This document shows positions 1 to 7,898 of a DNA stretch of 64,000 bases, one piece after another. The stretch comes from Fusobacterium ulcerans (GTDB taxonomy: Bacteria > Fusobacteriota > Fusobacteriia > Fusobacteriales > Fusobacteriaceae): positions 1,442,282 to 1,506,281 of the forward strand of contig NZ_CP028105.1 of assembly GCF_003019675.1 (NCBI RefSeq). Reading direction: 5' to 3'. The notes beneath the pieces were generated by a model that was not told the DNA's origin, searched no databases, and saw only the letters and a list, made by a program, of their open reading frames with translations. Each line of letters starts with the position of its first letter. The first letter of the stretch is position 1. The position numbers were made by a program, and so were the translations under genes.

Positions 1-113
1 TAAATTTTATATTTCTGCTTTTAAGGTCTCCTTTTTTTAATAAAGGAAGAAATTTTATGAGTATGCTAAAATAGCTAGTTAGGAGAAATGAAGAATAATT
101 TGAATAAAAAAAC
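1..113. other. Left-edge intergenic DNA
   Basis: No gene is supported here. A short open frame (start at 88) ends inside the promoter of the next gene and has no family look. The stretch is AT-rich spacer. Confidence 0.5.
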
Positions 114-142
114 TTGCAACGTTCTATTAGATATATTATAAT
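114..142 (+). promoter_or_regulatory. Promoter of the diguanylate cyclase gene
   Basis: TTGCAA at 114-119 and TATAAT at 137-142 are separated by 17 bases. The start codon lies at 332, so the transcript would have a leader of about 180 bases. I see no known c-di-GMP riboswitch core in that leader. Confidence 0.6.
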
Positions 143-331
143 GGAAATGTTCTGTTTTTAAGCTGTAAATTGTTTTTTTTATGTAGGGTAGATATAAAGA
201 TATTCATGAAGTAACTAAAAATTAATATAAAATCAGAAAATTTAAATTTAGAAGACTGTGAAGATATAGCAAGGGAGATACTGTAAAAAAGAGAATATTA
301 TATAAGATTATAGTATTTTTGGGGGAGGAGT

Positions 332-2233
332 GTGAAGAGAATAGATTTTTTAAAGAAAAAAATATTTTTTGGAGTTATTCCAATTTTTATTATATTATTT
401 GCTTTGCTTTTCATTTTAATGAAGACATTTATTTTAGAAAAACCAGTTAATAATAAAATAATTGCTAAAAATATTTTTAAAAGAACAATGATAGTAGTTG
501 CAGATATTGATTATGAACCTTATTCTTTTATAAGCGAACAGGGGTGTCCTTCAGGACATGATATTGAATTGGTAAATGCTCTTGCTAATAAAATGGAGTA
601 TAATTTAGAGATTAGATTAATGAAATGGAAAGATTGCATTGAAACAGTAATTGCTGGAAGAGCAGATATGATTCTTGGGTTAGATTATAAACCAAAAGAT
701 TTTCCAGAATTAGCTTTGTCAGCTGCTATATCAAGTGATCCTTTTGTTTGTTTTGGAAAAAAACATTATAAATCTATTCATGAACTTCATGAGAAAAAAT
801 TAGCATCCCTTGAAAATAGTGGATGTAAATCAGAATTTTTAGAGCCATATGAATTAGTAGAGAATACAAAAGAGTATGGAACTTATACAGAAGTATTACA
901 ATCAGTTATTTCTGGAGAAAATGATTATGCTCTTGTAAGATATTCAGTAGGAAGACGCATACTGGCAAAACAGGGAATTCACTCTGTCTCAGCAGTAGGA
1001 CCTAAGATGACAAATACTTCTATGTGTATAGGAGTTAGTAGGAAAAGTTCGATTTCTATTGAAGAGGTTAATAAAAATTTAAGGGAATTGATGCATAATG
1101 GAGTTGTAGAGGAACTATCAAAAAAATGGTTAGGTCATTATGTAGAGCTTATTGAATTTAAAGATTTTATAAAAGAATATTGGTATATAGGTTTTATAGC
1201 TGTGAGTTTGATATTGCTTTATTTAGCATTTTCTATGCTGTATTTCTACAGAAAAAAATCTGAAATAATACTGAATAAAAATGAAAGTATGAAAAGAGTT
1301 CAAGAGTATCAGAATTTTATGATTGATGCAACTCAGGGATTGTATGAAAATATTTATGAGCTTGATATAACTCATAACTGTGCTGGTAGTGATGAAACAA
1401 AAAGATATTTTGAACGTCTGGGAATGTCTGGAGATATTTCTTACGATGAAGCTTTATCTGAAATTGCAAGGCAACAGATAAAGGATGAGTTTGTACAAGG
1501 ATATCTGGATACCTTTAATACTAAAAATGTAATAAAATCATTTAAAGAAGGGATCAATAATCTATCATATGATTTTATGATTACTGCAAATGGAAAAGAT
1601 TATTATTGGCTTAGGATTTCAGCACGTATTTTTTATTGGAAATATGATAACTCTGTTCGTATGCTTACTTTTAGAGAAAATATTGATAAGAGAAAGAGAA
1701 TGGAATTTGAAGCAAAGATGGATGTTTTAACAGGACTTTATAATAAAAAATCATTAGAAGCTCTTATTAAAAAAAGACTTAAAGATGAAAGAAATGAGAA
1801 TAAAGAGTGTGCTTTTATTATTATTGATGTGGATCATTTTAAGTTAGCTAATGATTATTGGGGACATGCTTTTGGAGATAAAGTGCTTTTAAAGATAGCT
1901 GAAAAAATTAAAAATTACTTTAGAAATACAGATATTTTAGGGCGTTTTGGTGGAGATGAATTTGTGGTATTTGTTCAAGATTTTTCTTCTGCTGAATGGC
2001 TTAAAAGAAAATTGAATGGATTAAATGAAATTTTAATTGAAGAACTCAAGTCAGAAGGGAAGACTTGTAAAATATCAGCTAGTATAGGAGCAGCGGTCTA
2101 TCCTAAAACAGCAGCTTTATATGAAAATATGTTTGAAAAAGCTGATAAGGAACTCTACAAAGTTAAACGTAGTGGAAGAAATGGTAACAGTATTTTTATC
2201 TATAAAGAAAAAGAAAAGCAAGAGATAATTTAA
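332..2233 (+). CDS. Membrane diguanylate cyclase with periplasmic solute-binding sensor domain
   Basis: Probably makes cyclic di-GMP from two GTP in response to a small extracytoplasmic ligand. The GTG start at 332 follows a strong ribosome site (GGGGGAGGAG, 321-330). Domains in order: membrane segment (about 12-33), family 3 bacterial solute-binding domain (about 53-270), second membrane segment (about 282-305), a PAS-like stretch (about 318-450) and a GGDEF domain (about 455-625). The active site reads FGGDEF. An RxxD sequence (RNTD) sits five residues before GGDEF, which in this family is the product-inhibition I-site. Monocistronic, with its own promoter and terminator. The ligand cannot be read from sequence; amino acids are typical for this sensor fold. 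Confidence 0.88.
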   Translation: MKRIDFLKKKIFFGVIPIFIILFALLFILMKTFILEKPVNNKIIAKNIFKRTMIVVADIDYEPYSFISEQGCPSGHDIELVNALANKMEYNLEIRLMKWKDCIETVIAGRADMILGLDYKPKDFPELALSAAISSDPFVCFGKKHYKSIHELHEKKLASLENSGCKSEFLEPYELVENTKEYGTYTEVLQSVISGENDYALVRYSVGRRILAKQGIHSVSAVGPKMTNTSMCIGVSRKSSISIEEVNKNLRELMHNGVVEELSKKWLGHYVELIEFKDFIKEYWYIGFIAVSLILLYLAFSMLYFYRKKSEIILNKNESMKRVQEYQNFMIDATQGLYENIYELDITHNCAGSDETKRYFERLGMSGDISYDEALSEIARQQIKDEFVQGYLDTFNTKNVIKSFKEGINNLSYDFMITANGKDYYWLRISARIFYWKYDNSVRMLTFRENIDKRKRMEFEAKMDVLTGLYNKKSLEALIKKRLKDERNENKECAFIIIDVDHFKLANDYWGHAFGDKVLLKIAEKIKNYFRNTDILGRFGGDEFVVFVQDFSSAEWLKRKLNGLNEILIEELKSEGKTCKISASIGAAVYPKTAALYENMFEKADKELYKVKRSGRNGNSIFIYKEKEKQEII

Positions 2234-2246
2234 GGTAGGAAATATA

Positions 2247-2284
2247 AAAGCAGCATAGTTGATTTCAATTATGCTGCTTTTGAT
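2247..2284 (+). terminator. Rho-independent terminator after the diguanylate cyclase
   Basis: Arms at 2247-2258 and 2270-2281 (AAAAGCAGCATA / TATGCTGCTTTT) pair perfectly around an 11-base loop. The T-run is short, so strength is uncertain. Confidence 0.75.
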
Positions 2285-2514
2285 TTTATAAGATAAAAGA
2301 TATTGAAAATTAATAAGTAAGGGGTTGGAATTAGACCAGCAATATCAAGGGTTAGTAAAAGAATTGCCAAATTATAGGTAAATTCAGAGGAAAAAATATA
2401 TTTTTTTATAAAATGAAGATAATAGAAGGATTTTATCCAAATAACAAAATAATTCAATATAATAAGGAATAAAGTCTAATAATTCAAATTGCTTTATTGA
2501 ATAAAATGAGGTAT
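2285..2514. other. Intergenic spacer before the tRNA cluster
   Basis: No gene is supported. Two overlapping minus-strand frames of about 60 codons read as hydrophobic peptides, but they run into the terminator on one side or the tRNA on the other and have no ribosome site. Confidence 0.45.
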
Positions 2515-2520
2515 TATAAT
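2515..2520 (+). promoter_or_regulatory. Probable -10 box of the tRNA cluster
   Basis: TATAAT lies 20 bases before tRNA-Val. No good -35 box sits at 17 bases; TTGCTT at 2489-2494 has a 20-base spacer. Confidence 0.4.
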
Positions 2521-2539
2521 TAAGCACAGTTAAAGAAAT

Positions 2540-2615
2540 GGTCGCATAGCTCAGTTGGGAGAGCACCTGCCTTACAAGCAGGGGGTCATAGGTTCAAGTC
2601 CTATTGTGACCACCA
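2540..2615 (+). tRNA. tRNA-Val (TAC)
   Basis: Full cloverleaf. The anticodon loop CTTACAA is closed by CCTGC/GCAGG. The acceptor arms GGTCGCA/TGTGACC pair, and CCA is encoded. Confidence 0.95.
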
Positions 2616-2622
2616 TTATGCT

Positions 2623-2699
2623 GGGGGTGTAGCTCAGTTGGTTAGAGCGCCTGCCTGTCACGCAGGAGGTCGCGAGTTCGACCCTCGTCACTCCCGCCA
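2623..2699 (+). tRNA. tRNA-Asp (GTC)
   Basis: Anticodon loop CTGTCAC closed by CCTGC/GCAGG. Acceptor GGGGGTG/CACTCCC with one G-T pair, discriminator G, encoded CCA. Seven bases after tRNA-Val, so cotranscribed. Confidence 0.95.
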
Positions 2700-2725
2700 T
2701 TTTTATTTCTTACTGACTGTTAGAT

Positions 2726-2801
2726 GCCCAGATAGCTCAGTCGGTAGAGCAGGGGACTGAAAATCCCCGTGTCGGTGGTTCGATTCCGCCTCTGGGCACC
2801 A
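2726..2801 (+). tRNA. tRNA-Phe (GAA)
   Basis: Anticodon loop CTGAAAA closed by GGGGA/TCCCC. Acceptor GCCCAGA/TCTGGGC, discriminator A, encoded CCA. Confidence 0.95.
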
Positions 2802-2816
2802 CTAAAATTTTATAAC

Positions 2817-2890
2817 GGCGACGTCGCCAAGCGGTAAGGCAGAGGTCTGCAAAATCTCCACCACCAGTTCAAATCTGGTCGTCGCCTCCA
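2817..2890 (+). tRNA. tRNA-Cys (GCA)
   Basis: Anticodon loop CTGCAAA closed by GAGGT/ATCTC. Acceptor GGCGACG/CGTCGCC, discriminator T, encoded CCA. Last tRNA of the cluster. Confidence 0.95.
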
Positions 2891-2900
2891 AGTGAGGATA

Positions 2901-2930
2901 AAAGCAATCATAAATTGGTTGCTTTTTTTT
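2901..2930 (+). terminator. Terminator of the Val-Asp-Phe-Cys tRNA cluster
   Basis: AAGCAATC pairs with GGTTGCTT and is followed by a run of T (to 2930). Confidence 0.85.
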
Positions 2931-2998
2931 ATGTTTAAAAAAATAAAATTAGCTTTCTAAAATTCTTTCTGCTTTAAAATTAAGATTAAAGATATTTT

Positions 2999-3027
2999 TT
3001 GTCAATTAAAAAAAATTTTGATATAAT
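2999..3027 (+). promoter_or_regulatory. Promoter of the broken EAL gene
   Basis: TTGTCA at 2999-3004 and TATAAT at 3022-3027 have 17-base spacing, 47 bases before the start codon. The promoter looks intact although the gene is frame-broken. Confidence 0.65.
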
Positions 3028-3073
3028 TGAGTGAGAAAATAATAGAATATTTAATCGAACATGGAGGGGGATT

Positions 3074-4217
3074 TTGAAAGTAAAGGCTGAAACACTCTTA
3101 TTTTTGAGTATTAAAAAAATAATTTTAGGAGTGGCTGTATTAATAATTGCAATAGGAGCAACTGCAATTAAATATAATAGAAATGCTGTAAATCAAGAGA
3201 TTAGAAGGTATCTTTATGAATTATCTGTACAAGCAAAGGGAAAAGTTGATACTAGAATCATTTCGAATTTTACAATACTGGATACTATATCTAAGGATGT
3301 AAAAGAGAAACAACTTACAGTTGAAGAAATTGATAATTATGTTAAATATTTAGGATATGCTTACCCTTTTAATTGGATTGGGTATAGCGACAGTAAAGGA
3401 AATATTAAAATATCTAAAAGAAAAAAATATAGAAGATAATATGGAGCATGCACTGGAAAATAATGAGTTTATAGTATATTTTCAGCCAAAAGTTGAGTTA
3501 AAAACTAATAAAATAGCTGGAGCAGAAGCTTTAGTGCGTTGGCAAGATCCTAAAAAAGGATTGATTCCACCAGATGAGTTTATTCCAATATTTGAAAAAA
3601 ATGGATTTATAACAAAATTAGATATATATGTTTTTGAAGAAGTGTGTAAGACTATAAGAAAATGGTTAAATGAAGGAATTAATCCTATTCCTGTTTCTGT
3701 TAATTTATCTCGAATGCATTTACAAAACCCTAATTTTTTAAAAAAATATAAAGAAATTCAGGAGAAATATGAGGTTCCTGCTGATCTTTTGGAAATAGAA
3801 TTAACAGAAACCTTAGTATTTGAAAACTTTGAACAACTAAAAAAGGTTATTGATGATATACACCAAATGGGATTCAGCTGTTCTATAGATGATTTTGGGA
3901 GCGGGTATTCTTCTCTGAATCTACTTAAAGAAATACCAGTAGATATTTTAAAACTAGATAGGATATTTTTCAGCAAAAAAAATGATAAAAGAGGAAATAG
4001 TGTCATAGAATCCATTATTTCATTAGCTAAAAAATTAAATATGACAACAATATCTGAAGGGGTTGAAACAATATCACAAGTAGAATTTTTAAGGAAAGCA
4101 GATTGTGATTTGGTTCAAGGATATGTATATTCAAAACCCTTAGCTAAAGATGATTTTGAAATAACTTTCTTAAAAAATGAGAATATACAGGTGAAAAAAT
4201 ATAAAGAAAAAAAATAA
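3074..4217 (+). pseudogene. Frame-broken membrane EAL-domain c-di-GMP phosphodiesterase
   Basis: Two frames of one gene. The first (3074-3439, TTG start after GGAGGGGG) encodes a membrane segment (about residues 14-33) and the start of what looks like an extracytoplasmic sensor domain. The second (open from 3357) encodes a whole EAL domain. The join lies at an A7 run (about 3420-3426); removing one A would give one protein of about 380 residues. The expected remainder of the sensor, a second membrane segment and any GGDEF domain are missing, so an internal deletion is likely too. EAL catalytic residues look complete: EALVRW, the NLS asparagine, ELTET, DDFGSGYSS, LKLD, SEGVET and QGY. The EAL part could still be made from ATG 3441, but its ribosome site is weak. 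Degraded gene, phase-variable gene and sequencing error cannot be separated here. Confidence 0.7.
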
Positions 4218-4230
4218 GAAAATAAAGAGA

Positions 4231-4263
4231 AAGCAGTCTAAATAATTAGGTTGCTTTTTTTTT
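4231..4263 (+). terminator. Terminator after the EAL gene
   Basis: AAGCAGTCTAA pairs along its full length (with G-T pairs) with TTAGGTTGCTT, followed by a run of T. Confidence 0.85.
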
Positions 4264-4308
4264 ATTTTCGAGGGATAATTAACTAAGAAACAGTGGGAGG
4301 TACTTGAT

Positions 4309-5280
4309 ATGGATAAGAAACCCAAAGTTGTTGTTATAGGAGGAGGAAGTGGTATTTCAGTAGTATTAAGAGGATTGAAATATCTTCCAGTAGATTTGAC
4401 AGCTATAGTGACTGTGGCAGATGATGGAGGAAGTAGTGGACTTTTGAGAAAAGAGTTTGATGTTCCTGCTCCTGGAGATCTTAGAAATGTAATGGTAGCA
4501 TTAAGTGATGTAGAACCTTTGATAGAAGAGGTGTTTCAATATAGATTTAAAAAAGATAGTTTTTTAGGTGGACATCCATTAGGAAATCTTCTGATAATAG
4601 CGATGAAGGAACTTACAGGAGATATAAGAAGTGCTGTAGATAATCTCAGAAAACTATTTAATATAAAAGGAAAAATTCTTCCAGCAACAAGTGAGAAAGT
4701 TGTTCTTATGGCTGAAAAAGAAGATGGAAAGATAATAGAGGGAGAATCAAATATTCCAGTTTTAGGAGAAAAAATAAAAAGAGTATTTTATAAAGAATCA
4801 GTGGAAGCCCCAAAAGAGAATCTCGAGGCTTTGGAAGATGCTGATCTTGTAATATTTGGAATAGGAAGTCTTTATACGAGCATAATACCTAATCTTCTTT
4901 TAAATGGAATAAAAGAAAGTTTGAAGAAATGTAAAGGGAAGAGAGTATATATATGTAATGCTATGCAGCAACCAGGAGAAACAGAAGGTTATACAGTGTC
5001 AGATCATATAAAGGCTATAAATAAAAATGTTGAGGAAGGGATAATTGATGAAGTTATTGTAGATTCTAGAGAAATTCCAAAGGAAATCCTTGAAAGATAT
5101 AGAATGATGAATAGTGACAGAGTAATACTGGATAGGGATGAATTGGAAGAGTGCAAGATAAAAGTGATAGATAGAGATATTCTTGAAATAGATTCTAAAG
5201 GGATGGTAAGACATCATCCATATAAACTTGCAGCAACTATTTATTCTTTAATTGAAAATTGGGAGGAATTCTATGTATAA
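4309..5280 (+). CDS. yvcK: YvcK/CofD-like gluconeogenesis factor
   Basis: A nucleotide-sugar-binding regulatory protein needed in Firmicutes for carbon flow into the cell wall during growth on non-sugar carbon. The 323 residues match family length. The glycine-rich start (VVVIGGGSGISVVLRGL) and the VTVADDGGSSG and PGDLRN motifs are those of the YvcK branch of the CofD fold. ATG 4309 follows GGGAGGT. Its last 8 bases overlap the next gene, so the two are cotranslated. In Bacillus yvcK neighbours rapZ (yvcJ) and whiA; neither is present here. It lacks the context of F420 synthesis, so a CofD enzyme role is unlikely. Confidence 0.9.
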   Translation: MDKKPKVVVIGGGSGISVVLRGLKYLPVDLTAIVTVADDGGSSGLLRKEFDVPAPGDLRNVMVALSDVEPLIEEVFQYRFKKDSFLGGHPLGNLLIIAMKELTGDIRSAVDNLRKLFNIKGKILPATSEKVVLMAEKEDGKIIEGESNIPVLGEKIKRVFYKESVEAPKENLEALEDADLVIFGIGSLYTSIIPNLLLNGIKESLKKCKGKRVYICNAMQQPGETEGYTVSDHIKAINKNVEEGIIDEVIVDSREIPKEILERYRMMNSDRVILDRDELEECKIKVIDRDILEIDSKGMVRHHPYKLAATIYSLIENWEEFYV

Positions 5281-6121
5281 ACATGTTTTTGGACCAGTGC
5301 CATCAAGAAGATTAGGAATATCTTTGGGAGTGGACTTGGTAAAACCTAAAAGCTGTAATATGAACTGTGTATTTTGTGAATGTGGAGCAACTCCAAAACT
5401 TGCAGAGAAAAGAGAAAGCTTTAAAGACATAAGAGAAGTGGAAAATGAGATAAGATCAGTTCTAAAAGATGTTAAACCTGATTATATAACATTTTCAGGA
5501 AATGGTGAACCAACTCTTAGTAAAGATCTAGGAAAGATAATTAACTGGATAAAAGATAATACAGATGTGAAAGTATGTCTAATAACTAACAGTCTTCTTT
5601 TAAATGATGATGAAGTTATAAAGGAAGTACAAAGAGCAGACCTTATAATTCCTACATTAAATAGTGTGGATGATGAAATATTTCATAAAATAAACAGGCC
5701 TTCAAATAATATCCATATATCTATGCTTATGTCTGGATTAAAAAAACTTTCTGCTGTATATAATGGAAAAGTTTATTTAGAAACTTTTATAATAGAAGGT
5801 TTAAATGATGGAGAAGACCATATTAAAAGAATGGCTGCATTTCTAAAAACTATAAAATTTACTAAATTACAGCTTAATTCATTAGCAAGAAGAGGAGCTG
5901 AAAACTGGGTGAAACCTGCATCTATAGAAGCTCTTAATAATGTAAAAAGGCTATTTGCAGAAAATGGAATTGAAAATGTAGAAATAGTAAAAGAACTTTC
6001 AGAAAGAAAAGAAAAAATTGAAATGGAAGAAGATTTGATAGAAAATATGAAATCAATAAGAGAATATAGTGAAGAAGAAATGAAAAAAATTTTTAAAACT
6101 AAAGATAATGAAAAGCATTGA
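5273..6121 (+). CDS. Radical SAM protein (COG0731-like)
   Basis: Iron-sulfur S-adenosylmethionine enzyme of unknown substrate. The 282 residues start at ATG 5273, chosen because GGGAGGAATT lies just before it; an upstream ATG at 5252 lacks a site. The cluster motif is CNMNCVFC (CX3CX2C, about residues 28-35), preceded by FGPVPSRRLG, which marks this branch of radical SAM proteins. SGNGEPTLS is the SAM-contact GGE-like motif. It overlaps yvcK by 8 bases. Relatives are annotated only as Fe-S oxidoreductases, and I cannot name the reaction. The C-terminal 40 residues are acidic and helical. Confidence 0.85.
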   Translation: MYKHVFGPVPSRRLGISLGVDLVKPKSCNMNCVFCECGATPKLAEKRESFKDIREVENEIRSVLKDVKPDYITFSGNGEPTLSKDLGKIINWIKDNTDVKVCLITNSLLLNDDEVIKEVQRADLIIPTLNSVDDEIFHKINRPSNNIHISMLMSGLKKLSAVYNGKVYLETFIIEGLNDGEDHIKRMAAFLKTIKFTKLQLNSLARRGAENWVKPASIEALNNVKRLFAENGIENVEIVKELSERKEKIEMEEDLIENMKSIREYSEEEMKKIFKTKDNEKH

Positions 6122-6178
6122 AAATATTAAGGTTGTAGCGGTCTTTGAAAAAAAATAAAAAAAATAAGAAAAAAAAGT

Positions 6179-6207
6179 TTGACAAAAAATGAAAAATATT
6201 GTAATAT
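6179..6207 (+). promoter_or_regulatory. Strong promoter of the Thr-Glu-Tyr tRNA operon
   Basis: Consensus TTGACA at 6179-6184 and TAATAT at 6202-6207 with 17-base spacing, about 50 bases before tRNA-Thr. Confidence 0.85.
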
Positions 6208-6256
6208 AACAAATGTCCGAGAGAACAAGAAGGACACAAAAACAATGATATGAAAT

Positions 6257-6332
<76 letters not shown>

Positions 6333-6340
6333 TATATGAT

Positions 6341-6415
6341 GCCCCGTTCGTTCAGTGGTAAGGACATCAGATTTTCACTCTGGCAACAGGGGTTCGATTC
6401 CCCTACGGGGTACCA
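6341..6415 (+). tRNA. tRNA-Glu (TTC)
   Basis: Anticodon loop TTTTCAC. Acceptor GCCCCGT/ACGGGGT, discriminator A, encoded CCA. Confidence 0.94.
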
Positions 6416-6434
6416 CTACAACAATATAATAATC

Positions 6435-6519
6435 GGTGAGGTTCCCGAGCGGCCAAAGGGATCAGACTGTAAATCTGACGGCTCTGCCTTCGAAGGTTCG
6501 AATCCTTCCCTCACCACCA
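6435..6519 (+). tRNA. tRNA-Tyr (GTA)
   Basis: Class II tRNA with a long variable arm. Anticodon loop CTGTAAA closed by CAGA/TCTG. Acceptor GGTGAGG/CCTCACC, encoded CCA. Confidence 0.95.
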
Positions 6520-6525
6520 TTATTA

Positions 6526-6566
6526 CTACACTAGAATGCAAAAGCATATTGTGTGGATTTTTTTTT
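6526..6566 (+). terminator. Terminator or attenuator between tRNA-Tyr and tuf
   Basis: CTACAC (6526-6531) pairs with GTGTGG (6551-6556) and an inner ATGC/GCAT pair closes an A4 loop. Nine T follow. No clear promoter is seen between it and tuf, so partial read-through is the likely way tuf is reached. Confidence 0.65.
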
Positions 6567-6627
6567 AAATAAGTAAGGCAATATAAACTTAAAATAATAA
6601 ATGAGATATTTCGGAGGTAAGAAAAGG

Positions 6628-7812
6628 ATGGCTAAAGAGAAATTCGAAAGAAGCAAACCCCATGTAAACATTGGAACAATTGGACACGTTGACCACGGAA
6701 AAACAACTACAACAGCAGCTATTTCTAAAGTTTTATCAGACTTAGGACTAGCTAAAAAAGTTGATTTTGATAAAATTGACGTAGCTCCAGAAGAAAGAGA
6801 AAGAGGAATCACTATCAATACATCTCATATTGAGTATGAAACTGTAAAAAGACACTATGCTCACGTTGACTGTCCAGGACATGCTGACTACGTAAAAAAC
6901 ATGATCACAGGAGCAGCTCAAATGGATGGAGCTATCTTAGTTGTATCAGCAGCAGATGGACCTATGCCACAAACAAGAGAACACATTCTACTATCTAGAC
7001 AGGTTGGAGTACCTTACATAGTAGTATATTTAAATAAAGCAGATATGGTAGACGATCCAGAATTACTAGAACTAGTAGAAATGGAAGTAAGAGAATTATT
7101 AACAGAATATGGATTCCCAGGAGATGATATTCCAGTAGTAACAGGATCATCACTAGGAGCACTAAATGGAGAGCAAAAATGGGTAGATCAAATTATGGCG
7201 CTAATGAACGCAGTAGATGAGTATATCCCAACTCCAGAAAGAGCAGTAGACCAACCATTCTTGATGCCAATAGAAGACGTGTTCACAATAACAGGAAGAG
7301 GAACAGTTGTAACTGGTAGAGTAGAAAGAGGAATAGTAAAAGTAGGAGAAGAATTAGAAATAATTGGAATCAAACCTACATCAAAAACAACATGTACAGG
7401 AGTAGAAATGTTTAGAAAACTTCTTGATCAAGGTCAAGCAGGAGATAACATTGGAGCTCTATTAAGAGGAACTAAAAAAGAAGACGTAGAAAGAGGACAA
7501 GTACTAGCAAAACCAGGATCAATCCTACCACATACAGGATTCAGATCAGAAGTATACGTACTAACTAAAGAAGAGGGAGGAAGACATACTCCATTCTTCT
7601 CAGGATACAGACCACAATTCTACTTCAGAACTACAGATATAACAGGAGCAGTAACATTACCTGAGGGAGTAGAAATGGTAATGCCAGGAGACAACATTGA
7701 GATGAGAGTAGAATTAATACACCCAATCGCAATGGAAACTGGATTAAGATTCGCCATCAGAGAGGGTGGAAGAACAGTAGCTTCTGGAGTAGTTGCTGAA
7801 ATTACTAAATAA
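6628..7812 (+). CDS. tuf: Elongation factor Tu
   Basis: GTPase that delivers aminoacyl-tRNA to the ribosome. It has 394 residues, the usual length. ATG 6628 follows CGGAGGTAAG; an in-frame ATG at 6601 would add nine unrelated residues and has no site. G-domain motifs: GHVDHGKTT (P-loop), the RGITI switch I, DCPGHADY (G3), NKADM (G4). Domains 2 and 3 follow to GVVAEITK. It sits behind tRNA-Thr/Glu/Tyr, away from rpsL-rpsG-fusA, which are not in this window. Codons in the middle third (about 7000-7600) are more strictly A-ending than those at both ends. Confidence 0.98.
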   Translation: MAKEKFERSKPHVNIGTIGHVDHGKTTTTAAISKVLSDLGLAKKVDFDKIDVAPEERERGITINTSHIEYETVKRHYAHVDCPGHADYVKNMITGAAQMDGAILVVSAADGPMPQTREHILLSRQVGVPYIVVYLNKADMVDDPELLELVEMEVRELLTEYGFPGDDIPVVTGSSLGALNGEQKWVDQIMALMNAVDEYIPTPERAVDQPFLMPIEDVFTITGRGTVVTGRVERGIVKVGEELEIIGIKPTSKTTCTGVEMFRKLLDQGQAGDNIGALLRGTKKEDVERGQVLAKPGSILPHTGFRSEVYVLTKEEGGRHTPFFSGYRPQFYFRTTDITGAVTLPEGVEMVMPGDNIEMRVELIHPIAMETGLRFAIREGGRTVASGVVAEITK

Positions 7813-7842
7813 TAGTTAGCTAAATCCAAAAATCAAAATATT

Positions 7843-7872
7843 GAGATCAGCTTTGTGCTGGTCTCTTTTTTT
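7843..7872 (+). terminator. Terminator after tuf
   Basis: GAGATCAGC (7843-7851) pairs with GCTGGTCTC (7857-7865), followed by T7. Confidence 0.9.
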
Positions 7873-7898
7873 ACAGAAATTGAAAGGAAGAAAGCTTG

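Noticed and set aside
331-332. c-di-GMP riboswitch before the diguanylate cyclase
   Set aside because: The 180-base leader (about 150-331) lacks the conserved core of either known class.
2269-2566. Two minus-strand frames encoding hydrophobic peptides of about 60 residues
   Set aside because: They overlap each other, the terminator and tRNA-Val, and have no ribosome site; AT-rich DNA yields such peptides by chance.
6336-6572. Plus-strand frame running through tRNA-Glu and tRNA-Tyr
   Set aside because: Chance frame across tRNA genes.
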